A stretch of 27,663 nucleotides of DNA from an uncultured Lachnospiraceae bacterium (lineage in GTDB: Bacteria > Bacillota_A > Clostridia > Lachnospirales > Lachnospiraceae): positions 1 through 27,663 of the forward strand of contig CAJUGZ010000005.1 of NCBI GenBank assembly GCA_910585855.1. Reading direction: 5' to 3'. Under the pieces are notes generated by a model that was given only the letters and a program-made list of their open reading frames with translations, ran no database searches and had not been told where the DNA came from. Both the position numbers and the translations under genes were made by a program. Of this stretch, positions 6,205 to 13,990 are shown in pieces. Numbering within the stretch: position 1 is the first letter of the stretch; every line of letters starts with the position of its first letter.

Positions 6205-8781
6205 CTAAAGAATTTCCACCAAAAACTTCCCATACTCCGTAAGAATTCCATCCTCTGCTGCCAAAACAACCCTATAACTTCCCGGATTCATTTCACTGGT
6301 ATCCCAAATAAATACCTTTCGTTTTTTATCATAATAAGCCCCGGCAAACTCACTTACCAAATAAACCTCACAATCTCTTATTATTCCAGAAACCGTAAAT
6401 TCTTTTTCTTTTTTTTCTTCATTATAAATCGAATTTTCTCCCTCTTTTTGTGTCGTTTCTGCTGCCGGATCTCGCAAAACAATCGGTATTTCCAATCGTT
6501 CTCCCCGCTGTATTTTCTGCTGTTTTACTGCTTCAAAAAAAGGACGGTATACGGTAAGCGGCAGCGGATACTCTTCGGTCGGTATTGAAAACCGATATCC
6601 TGTTTCCGGCAAAGCTGCGGTCGGATAAGGATACAGCCGATCACTCGGCGTTCCGGGAGCAGGAGCAAACACCATTGCCGTGCAGATATCCTGTTCTGTA
6701 ATCAAACCTTTTTCTTTTTTTTGATATCGAACTTCCAAGTCTTCTACACCTGTTGTAAAATAAGGCTCTTCCAATAAATATTCCCGATTGGTATGACGCC
6801 GGAATAAATGAGTAACCAGTGCCACTTTTGCCACTTCCTCTTTTCCATCAGCAGACACTTGATTTAGCAGCACATTTGCCGCATCATCCAATACAACTGC
6901 ATGGCGTCCGTCCTCTGTCATTGTCTGCAATGTTATATTAGATAATTCCAAATTTTCCACATGTCTTGCATAAAGCCCATATGCCGGAAGAATCCCCCAG
7001 TTGCTAGGTTCGGGATAAACAGTCGGCAGTTCCGGCACATTATAAGGATCGTCTTTCCATATCTGCTTTTCTCTGTCCCAATCCACTCGTGGAAGCAGCC
7101 CCTCTTCTTTTGCAAAAAATGAATTTACCAGCCAAGGCAGGGTCTGCACCAGCGGTGCTGTCTGGTACTGCGTATATTCCCAATTTGTATTAAGCTGTCT
7201 TTGTTCCACTGCCTGTTCCATCGTGATTCCGCCACGATATGTAACAGAAATATCTTTTATCACAACATTAGAAATCCTGCTGTCTGTCAGCCCCATAATT
7301 AAAATCGGATAACGGGGATCGGCATTGGTCACTGTAATATGACTGATTTCAATATTTGACACCCGAGCCAAATGTTCACAGCCGCAGGCATTGGCATAGG
7401 CATAACAATTATCACTGTTTGTCTTTCCAACTTTTTGATTTACTTTATTAAGGCGTGTCGGTTCTTTTGGATTGACAATACAAAAAACGCTGTGTCCGTC
7501 TACAGAAACCCTTATATCCTTTCGATAAGAAGGAGTATACCGCTTTGGCGGATAACTTTGATACTCTTTCGTATCTGGAAGTACCCAGTTTCGATTATCC
7601 AAACGCACATTTTCCTCTTCTGCCGTCACAAGAGGCTTCTGACTGTTTCCCGTAACCGGAAAACGCCCTCTGTCCCCGGCACGAATAAAAATCGGGGAAC
7701 TGCTGATTTCATTCATCTTACAATCTGTAAAAAGAATATCCGTTAAATTCGACCCATCCACCGCTTCCAATGCAAACCCTCTTGAACGCTCAAACGTTAC
7801 TCTGCGAATCGTCACCCGCTCATATCCGCAGGTAGATTCCGTCCCCAGTTTTACCCGCCCGGTCGGTCCGCAGCGATCCGTTGCCACCAACTTATTTCGG
7901 CTGTACAGACCAGCATACACGCTTCCCGCATCATACCCGCTTACAGTACAGTCTTCAATTTTTACATTTTTTGTAGGCAAAAAACGCCCTGCTCCATAAG
8001 AGGCTTTTAATACCAGTGCATCATCTGTCAAAGAATTCAGTACAGAATGTACCACCGTTACATCCTCACAGCAGTCAATATCCAATGCATCTCTGGTTGT
8101 ATCTACCAAGATATGATCCACCAGCATATTTTTTACCCCTTCTGCAATAACCGCAAAATGCCCCCCGATTACAAGAGAAAAACCAAAAAGTACAATATCT
8201 CTGCACCGCACCAAGGCAATCGCCTTATTTCCAAACCACTCTCCGGTATGCCCTCTTTGATTTCGAAAAGTCGGGTCAAACGGATCGCCGCCCTGCAGCA
8301 CATACTGGCGATACCCCGTTTCCTCATCTAAAAAACTGCCGTCAATCAATCCCTCCCCATAGATCATAATCCGTTCCATATCCGCCGCATAGATCAAACT
8401 ATTGGCAAAATAAGTATGCCCATGATCTTGAAGCCCGGCATAAAGATTTACCTCCGGCTCTATATAATTGCTGCCCTCTCCTGTCTGCTTCTCATAGGAA
8501 TGAGTAATCTCTGTTCTCGCTGCCCGAAGCACCGCATCTTTCTCCAATTTTAAATTGACATCGCTTTGCAGTACAATCGTATAAGTCTTAAATTCACCTT
8601 TTGGAACAACTACTGTTCCGCCTCCCGCCTCCTTTGCCGCTAAAACTGCCCGATTGATCGCCTGTGTATTCTCTACCGGACATCCCCCGCTTACTGCTCC
8701 ATACTGAGTAATCAAAAACTCGTTTTCTTTTATTAAATCTGTTACTTGAATTTTTGCACCTGTTGCTTCTGTTATTGTCAC
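6205..8781 (-). CDS. GH28-family (polygalacturonase-like) glycoside hydrolase, cytoplasmic
   Basis: The 858-aa protein has the right-handed beta-helix of the pectin-active GH28 family. The N-terminal module (about residues 38-90) is typical: NTQAINRAVLAAKEAGGGTV and VVVPKGEFKTYTIVL. Catalytic Asp candidates lie in TTRDALDIDCCEDV and LTDDALVLKAS (about residues 230-260), matching the NTDGxD and DD motifs of the family; a RVKLGTES segment (about 312) may stand in for the RIK motif. A small beta-domain follows from about residue 795. No signal peptide is seen, so it probably acts on imported oligosaccharides, for example oligogalacturonides or rhamnogalacturonan fragments. The start codon is GTG, supported by AAGGAG 7 bases before it. 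It is monocistronic. The family is fairly sure; the substrate is not. Confidence 0.85.
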   Translation of the reverse strand: MTITEATGAKIQVTDLIKENEFLITQYGAVSGGCPVENTQAINRAVLAAKEAGGGTVVVPKGEFKTYTIVLQSDVNLKLEKDAVLRAARTEITHSYEKQTGEGSNYIEPEVNLYAGLQDHGHTYFANSLIYAADMERIMIYGEGLIDGSFLDEETGYRQYVLQGGDPFDPTFRNQRGHTGEWFGNKAIALVRCRDIVLFGFSLVIGGHFAVIAEGVKNMLVDHILVDTTRDALDIDCCEDVTVVHSVLNSLTDDALVLKASYGAGRFLPTKNVKIEDCTVSGYDAGSVYAGLYSRNKLVATDRCGPTGRVKLGTESTCGYERVTIRRVTFERSRGFALEAVDGSNLTDILFTDCKMNEISSSPIFIRAGDRGRFPVTGNSQKPLVTAEEENVRLDNRNWVLPDTKEYQSYPPKRYTPSYRKDIRVSVDGHSVFCIVNPKEPTRLNKVNQKVGKTNSDNCYAYANACGCEHLARVSNIEISHITVTNADPRYPILIMGLTDSRISNVVIKDISVTYRGGITMEQAVEQRQLNTNWEYTQYQTAPLVQTLPWLVNSFFAKEEGLLPRVDWDREKQIWKDDPYNVPELPTVYPEPSNWGILPAYGLYARHVENLELSNITLQTMTEDGRHAVVLDDAANVLLNQVSADGKEEVAKVALVTHLFRRHTNREYLLEEPYFTTGVEDLEVRYQKKEKGLITEQDICTAMVFAPAPGTPSDRLYPYPTAALPETGYRFSIPTEEYPLPLTVYRPFFEAVKQQKIQRGERLEIPIVLRDPAAETTQKEGENSIYNEEKKEKEFTVSGIIRDCEVYLVSEFAGAYYDKKRKVFIWDTSEMNPGSYRVVLAAEDGILTEYGKFLVEIL

Positions 8782-9148
8782 ACTTTCTCTCCTTACTTTT
8801 TATCTGGAATAGTCTTATTTTAACACAAAATAATAAAACAAGCTATCGTTGTACAAATTTATTTCTAAAGATTTTCGTTTCTTCGGAAAGGAAAAGAACC
8901 TTGCTATATGCGGCTTTGCGGACGCAGACAGGAATTTATACTTAACCTCGGCAAAATGGCGTTCTATCACATAACAAATCCTCAACCAAAGGAAAGAAAA
9001 AAATAAATTCACAACAGACCCCTTTCGTGTAAAATCTACCAAAAGGATACTGTTGTGAATTTACAAAATAATTTTACTAAATGAAACAGCAAAATTCTTT
9101 AAACCAGAACAGCAGTCTACCCGGAATTTTCGTATCTGCGTCCTCCCC
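8782..9148. other. intergenic region between clpC and the GH28-like gene
   Basis: No gene is supported here. It contains the probable GH28 promoter region (AT-rich, no clear boxes), a pair of inverted GGACGCAGA/TCTGCGTCC ends at 8920-8928 and 9135-9143, and the clpC terminator hairpin. The right-hand GCGTCC lies 5 bases from the clpC stop codon. Confidence 0.5.
8995..9062 (-). terminator. intrinsic terminator of the GntR-clpC operon
   Basis: A perfect 13-bp stem (AAATTCACAACAG at 9005-9017 with its complement at 9050-9062) encloses a 32-base loop that has a further CCTTT/AAAGG pairing. On the minus strand the stem is followed by ATTTTTTTC. It lies about 87 bases after the clpC stop. The loop is longer than usual for a terminator. 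Confidence 0.6.
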
Positions 9149-11599
9149 CTATTTTTTAATACAAAAACTCAATTCCTTCTCTTTTCTATCCACCAAAACC
9201 TGATCTTTTCCATGCACTTCCCCTGCCAAAATCTTTTCTGCCAATTCATCCTCTAACTGTTTTTGAATCGTGCGCTTTAAAGGACGAGCCCCATATTTTT
9301 CATCATACCCTAATTCTACCAAAAGCTCTTTTGCTTCCTCCGTCACAGTAAGCACAATCTCCATCTGTGCAGCAGCCCGCTTGATTACCGTATCTAAAAG
9401 AATAGTTACAATATCCCGCATCTGTACTTTAGTAAGTGCATGGAACACAATCGTTTCATCAATTCGATTTAGAAATTCCGGTTTAAAAATCCGCTTTACT
9501 TCTGCCATCACACTATCTTTCATCCGCTTATAATCCGCTTTTTCATCTTCTGTCGATAAAAATCCCAACTTTTTCGGAGAAATAATATTTTCTGCTCCGG
9601 TATTCGAAGTCATAATAATAATCGTATTTTTAAAATCAATTCTTCTTCCCTGCGAATCTGTAATATGCCCATCATCTAAAACTTGTAAAAGAATATTGAA
9701 AATATCCGGGTGTGCCTTTTCCACCTCATCAAATAAAATAACTGAGTATGGGTTTCGTCTTACCTTTTCGCTTAACTGTCCGCCTTCGTCATAACCAACA
9801 TAACCGGGAGGCGATCCGATTAGTTTAGACACGCTGTGCTTCTCCATATATTCCGACATATCCACTCGAATAATCGATGTTTCCGTACCAAACATTGCCT
9901 CTGCCAGTGCTTTGCAAATCTCTGTCTTTCCTACACCGGTAGGTCCTAAAAACAGAAACGATCCGATCGGACGCTTTGGATCTTTTAGGCCAACTCTTCC
10001 ACGCCGAATGGCTCTGGCGATTGCCGTTACAGCTTCATCCTGCCCGACTACCCGCTTATGCAGCACAGCCTCTAGGGAACGCAGCCGCTCGGTTTCTTCC
10101 TGTTCTAGCTTTTTTACCGGAATCTTTGTCCAGCCAGATACCACATCTGCAATCTCATTTTCTGATACAATCGAAGTATTTTTTCCCTGTTCCTTTTTTA
10201 ATTTATTTCGAATCCGTTCTTTCTTTTCTTCTTTTTTTATCTGTTTCTTTTTCAGTTCTGCTGCCAGTGTATAGTTTTCTTCTAAAATTGCCTGCTCTTT
10301 TTCCTGCTCTAATTGTTCGATTTCCAACTCTAACTGCTTGATTTCTTTTGGAGAACGATATGTGCCAAGCCGCACTTTTGAAGAAGCCTCATCAATTAAA
10401 TCAATCGCTTTATCCGGTAAAAACCGATCATTGATATATCTTGCCGACATACGGACAGCCGCTTTTAATGCCTCATCTGTAATAGTGACACTATGGTGTT
10501 CTTCATAACAATGGCGAAGCCCTTTTAAAATATCCAGTGCTTCTTCTTCAGTCGGTTCTTCTACTGTAACTGGCTGAAATCTTCTTTCCAGCGCCGCATC
10601 TTTTTCAATATACTTTCGATACTCTGTAATTGTAGTAGCACCAATTAACTGAATTTCTCCTCTTGCCAATGCCGGTTTTAAGATATTGGAAGCATCGATT
10701 GCTCCCTCTGCACCGCCTGCTCCAATCACGGTATGCAGTTCATCTAAAAATAAAATCACACTTCCATCCGATTTTACCTCTGTCAGCAGCCGCTTAATCC
10801 GCTCTTCAAATTCTCCCCGATACTTTGAACCTGCTACCATTCCCGATAAATCCAAAGACAGTACTCGTTTTTCTTTTAAAACTTCCGGTACATTTCCTTC
10901 TACAATTCGAGCAGCCAGTCCCTCTGCAATCGCAGTTTTTCCAACTCCGGGTTCTCCGACTAAACAGGGATTATTTTTGGTACGGCGGCTTAAAATCTGA
11001 ATGACTCGCTCAATCTCCCGATCTCTTCCAATTACAGGATCTAATCTTCCTTCTTTTGCATTTTGATTTAAATTTTTGCTGTATTGATCCAAAGTCGGAG
11101 TTGCGCTTCTTGTCCGCTGTCTTGGTTTTCCGTTTTGAAAATCCTCTTTATAAAGATTGCCATCCTCTCCCATTGCCAGCAAAAGATCCACATACATTTT
11201 CTGTATATTGACCCCCAAAGAAAGCAGCATTTTAGAAGCAACACAATCTAATTCTTTAATCAATGCGATTAAAATATGCTCTGTTCCCGCCAATTTGCTG
11301 TGAAAACGTGCCGCTTCTTTTATTGATGCATCCAATATCTTTTCCGTCTTTGGAGAATATCCCTCCGGGTCGGCAAAGCTGACTTTTGAAGTTGGAGCAA
11401 TCAGTTGTTCCATCAATTCTAATACTTTTTCTTCTAAAACACCATGTGCTTCTAAAACTGTTCCTGCAAGACTATCCTTTACACGGATTAGCCCCAGCAA
11501 AATATGTTCTGTTCCAATATATCCATGTCCAAGCTCTTTAGCAGCTCTATCTGCTACCTTCTGTGCCATGATTGCTTTTTGTGTAAAACGCCCTTGCAT
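9149..11599 (-). CDS. clpC: ClpC-type AAA+ unfoldase (Hsp100)
   Basis: The 816-aa ATPase unfolds proteins for degradation by ClpP. Domains in order: double Clp N-domain (residues 1-145), first AAA+ module with Walker A GEPGVGKT (about 217) and Walker B VILFLDE, a UVR-like coiled middle segment (LEEN-YTLAAELKKKQIK, about 430-460) typical of ClpC, and a second AAA+ module with Walker A GPTGVGKT (about 556). The C-terminal D2 domain contains the LGF tripeptide (PKKLGFLS), the ClpP-docking loop. ATG follows AGGAGG at short spacing. It sits 19 bases after a GntR-type repressor gene. The usual ctsR-mcsA-mcsB genes are not adjacent, so control is probably by that repressor. Confidence 0.96.
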   Translation of the reverse strand: MQGRFTQKAIMAQKVADRAAKELGHGYIGTEHILLGLIRVKDSLAGTVLEAHGVLEEKVLELMEQLIAPTSKVSFADPEGYSPKTEKILDASIKEAARFHSKLAGTEHILIALIKELDCVASKMLLSLGVNIQKMYVDLLLAMGEDGNLYKEDFQNGKPRQRTRSATPTLDQYSKNLNQNAKEGRLDPVIGRDREIERVIQILSRRTKNNPCLVGEPGVGKTAIAEGLAARIVEGNVPEVLKEKRVLSLDLSGMVAGSKYRGEFEERIKRLLTEVKSDGSVILFLDELHTVIGAGGAEGAIDASNILKPALARGEIQLIGATTITEYRKYIEKDAALERRFQPVTVEEPTEEEALDILKGLRHCYEEHHSVTITDEALKAAVRMSARYINDRFLPDKAIDLIDEASSKVRLGTYRSPKEIKQLELEIEQLEQEKEQAILEENYTLAAELKKKQIKKEEKKERIRNKLKKEQGKNTSIVSENEIADVVSGWTKIPVKKLEQEETERLRSLEAVLHKRVVGQDEAVTAIARAIRRGRVGLKDPKRPIGSFLFLGPTGVGKTEICKALAEAMFGTETSIIRVDMSEYMEKHSVSKLIGSPPGYVGYDEGGQLSEKVRRNPYSVILFDEVEKAHPDIFNILLQVLDDGHITDSQGRRIDFKNTIIIMTSNTGAENIISPKKLGFLSTEDEKADYKRMKDSVMAEVKRIFKPEFLNRIDETIVFHALTKVQMRDIVTILLDTVIKRAAAQMEIVLTVTEEAKELLVELGYDEKYGARPLKRTIQKQLEDELAEKILAGEVHGKDQVLVDRKEKELSFCIKK

Positions 11600-11618
11600 A
11601 CACTCCTCCTGCCAGGTA

Positions 11619-12002
11619 CTAGAAACGTACCCCTAAATATTCGTCATAAATCTGATCCAAAATCTGATGTGCTTCCTCTCTTGAAATTCCCTTGCAGATT
11701 CCTTTTGCAAGCACTACATTCATATTTTGACGTAATTCATTTAATGCCTGTATCTTATCATAACTAAGTGCTACAACTGCCCCTTTTCTTCTGTCTAATT
11801 TTACAAAACCTTCCTGACGTAAAACAGAATAAGCCTTATTTACAGTATGCATATTGATGCCAATGCTGTCTGCTAACTGGCGTACAGAAGGAAGAGAATC
11901 CCCTTCCTTGTACTCCTCCATAGCGATTCCCATGATGATCTGATTTCTAAGCTGCATATAAAGTGCTTCTTCACTGTTAAAATCAATCGACAATACAATC
12001 AT
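11619..12002 (-). CDS. GntR-family transcriptional regulator, YtrA-like
   Basis: The 127-aa protein has an N-terminal winged helix of the GntR family (residues 9-78): ALYMQLRNQIIMGIA, the recognition region LPSVRQLADSIGINMHTVNKAYSVLRQEG, and a wing LDRRKGAVV. The short C-terminal helical tail (about 50 residues) and the total length fit the YtrA subfamily, whose members usually repress an operon they belong to, most often one for ABC transporters. Here the partner is clpC, 19 bases downstream. ATG follows GAAAGGGG by about 8 bases. An inverted repeat over the promoter (12030-12066) is a likely autoregulatory operator. The ligand or stress signal is unknown. Confidence 0.9.
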   Translation of the reverse strand: MIVLSIDFNSEEALYMQLRNQIIMGIAMEEYKEGDSLPSVRQLADSIGINMHTVNKAYSVLRQEGFVKLDRRKGAVVALSYDKIQALNELRQNMNVVLAKGICKGISREEAHQILDQIYDEYLGVRF

Positions 12003-12029
12003 CTGTTTCGCCCCTTTCCAAAAAAATCT

Positions 12030-12066
12030 GTTATACTATTTCTAGAACATCTGTTATTAGTATAAC
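12030..12066. promoter_or_regulatory. operator-like inverted repeat for the GntR regulator
   Basis: GTTATACTA (12030-12038) and TAGTATAAC (12058-12066) form perfect 9-bp arms separated by 19 bases. The right arm covers the -10 box and the left arm lies just downstream of the expected transcription start. GntR-family operators typically have the form GT-n-TA...TA-n-AC, which both arms fit. Binding by the adjacent regulator is inferred. Confidence 0.6.
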
Positions 12067-12087
12067 GTGTCTTTTTTTGATTGTCAA
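12059..12087 (-). promoter_or_regulatory. strong sigma-A promoter of the GntR-clpC operon
   Basis: On the minus strand a perfect TTGACA (12082-12087) and TATACT (12059-12064) are 17 bases apart. The -35 box lies only 5 bases past the stop codon of the cohesin-like gene, with no terminator between them, so readthrough from upstream is possible. Confidence 0.8.
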
Positions 12088-12092
12088 CCCGG

Positions 12093-13967
12093 CTATCTGT
12101 CCTCATTTTCCTCTTCCTCATAATCAAAAAATTCAAAATCTTCGTCTAAATCAAATTCAACCTCTTCATCTTCATCAAAATCCGGCTCAAACTCTGATTC
12201 GAAATCTGGATCTGGTTCAGGCTCTGGATCTGCTGGTCTGCGTTTGGCTGGTTTTTTTGTTGTTTCTGTTTTTTCTGATTTCTGCGGCTTCTCTGGCTGC
12301 GGCTGTCTTTCTGCCCTTGCTGGTTTTGGTGCTTTTTTAATATTCGGCACACTTACTTCCAAAATCTCTTCCGGTTCTTCAAATTTTTCCTCCGACTCGT
12401 CTTCCAATTCTTCCAACCTTTTTCCTCCTATCATGCCCCGAATCTTAAATACCAATGCAATAATCACAATCAATAAAAGAATACACAGCACAGCCAACAG
12501 AATAATCATCATAAAATGCGTTTTCGAAGATTTTTGATTTTCCAACCGACTTGCTGCCAAGGCTTCTTTTAATCCCTCTAAATCAGCCGATCCGCTTTCT
12601 CCCCCTGCCTGTGCATGATAACGCTGAATTGTTTTTTCTTTTGTATCATATTGATAAAATCCAGTATCTCCATTTGGATTTAAAGCATACACCAGAAAAA
12701 ATTCTGCATCTGAATTAGAAACCCAAGCTGATACATTAGTCTGTACACTTTCTGAATCATTTCCAGCTAAAGTAATTGTAGTAGCAGTATAACCTGCCGG
12801 AGCAGATACTCCTTCTGCTAATAAAAGTAAATAGCTTCCCTGTGCATTTTCCAAAGTAATATAAGGATAAACCGAGTTATCCGCTGCATCATAGACATAA
12901 AATCCGCCGTTACTCTTTAAACCATCTACCATATAAAATAATGTAACATTTTGGCTTCCTCCGGCATATGCTTCTATTTCTTTTTCCTTATAAGAAACCG
13001 TTGTCTTAGAAAATCCTTCTGGAATCGTATCTTCACTTGGCACTTCACTTACAAACATTTCCTTTCCATTTACATAAAAAGAAATGGCTTGTTCTAATTC
13101 CTCTGGTGTTAATCCTGCACTGGAAGCCGTCGTTGTTGCCTGTGTAGATGACTGATTGGAATTATCAGAATGATTGGAATTACCAGAACTGTTTGTTTGT
13201 GCCGGTGTAGTCGGCTGTGCAGTAGTAGTCGGTGCTGATGTCGTTTCTTCCGGCTTTCTTCGTACAATAATATTATATGTTTTTGTAGCACCGTTTTCCG
13301 CTGTTACCACAATCTTAATGGTATTCGCTCCTACATTTAAATTAGTATCAGAGATCGTATAAGTTGCTTTATCACTGCTGGTTGTTGCACTAACGGAAAC
13401 TTTGGTTAAATCATAATCAACCGTCATATCATATTCCGTTGTACTTGGAGAAAATCCAAACGGACCAATCGGAGATAGGGTAAGAGAGGATAAACTGCAG
13501 TCATCCGAGGCCGTCTGCGGTCCTTGTATTGTAACAGGTGCACTGGACGCCTGTGTAATTGTCATAGAATCTCCGCTGGAAGGATTTAACGGTCCTAAAT
13601 CTGCACCCGATATGCTGATAGTACAATTTCCTGCCGTAACAGCACGAAATGTCAGCATATAAGAATAAGAACTAGAGTTTCCATATCCTACAAACTTCAG
13701 CCTTCCTGCTCCGCCTGAATCTGCACCAGATACATATTCCATCATATCCGGGTTGTAGTCTAAATAGAACTCATATGCACCAATTGCTTCACTTCCCTTT
13801 ACATAGACACCAACCTGAAAATTCTCTCCCTGTGTAGTAGTATAAGAAGTTGAACCATAAGTAACGCTTCCTTCCGCTGCTAAAATAAATTTTGTTTGAA
13901 AAAATAACAGCATAACCAGCATAACCAATATACTGGTATACTTTCTGATTCCTTTCGTTTCTTTCAT
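12093..13967 (-). CDS. membrane-anchored cohesin-like and cadherin-like domain protein
   Basis: The 624-aa protein has a signal peptide (residues 1-31, ending FILAAEG). A cohesin-type beta-sandwich follows (about 33-150; IGAYEFYLDYNPDMMEYVSG and a GNCTISISGADLG strand pair), then a cadherin-like beta-sandwich (158-237; SSLTLSPIGPFGFSPSTTEY ending in NIIVRR). Next come a Thr/Ser/Gln-rich linker, a region of unknown fold (290-470), one transmembrane helix (about 487-511), and a highly acidic cytoplasmic tail. It lies 23 bases after the dockerin-bearing glucosaminidase gene, so its cohesin probably holds that enzyme at the membrane. The ribosome binding site is weak (AAGGTTGGGAAAG), suggesting coupling to the gene before it. 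Confidence 0.8.
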   Translation of the reverse strand: MKETKGIRKYTSILVMLVMLLFFQTKFILAAEGSVTYGSTSYTTTQGENFQVGVYVKGSEAIGAYEFYLDYNPDMMEYVSGADSGGAGRLKFVGYGNSSSYSYMLTFRAVTAGNCTISISGADLGPLNPSSGDSMTITQASSAPVTIQGPQTASDDCSLSSLTLSPIGPFGFSPSTTEYDMTVDYDLTKVSVSATTSSDKATYTISDTNLNVGANTIKIVVTAENGATKTYNIIVRRKPEETTSAPTTTAQPTTPAQTNSSGNSNHSDNSNQSSTQATTTASSAGLTPEELEQAISFYVNGKEMFVSEVPSEDTIPEGFSKTTVSYKEKEIEAYAGGSQNVTLFYMVDGLKSNGGFYVYDAADNSVYPYITLENAQGSYLLLLAEGVSAPAGYTATTITLAGNDSESVQTNVSAWVSNSDAEFFLVYALNPNGDTGFYQYDTKEKTIQRYHAQAGGESGSADLEGLKEALAASRLENQKSSKTHFMMIILLAVLCILLLIVIIALVFKIRGMIGGKRLEELEDESEEKFEEPEEILEVSVPNIKKAPKPARAERQPQPEKPQKSEKTETTKKPAKRRPADPEPEPDPDFESEFEPDFDEDEEVEFDLDEDFEFFDYEEEENEDR

Positions 13968-13990
13968 TGCTTTCCCAACCTTTCGTATTT

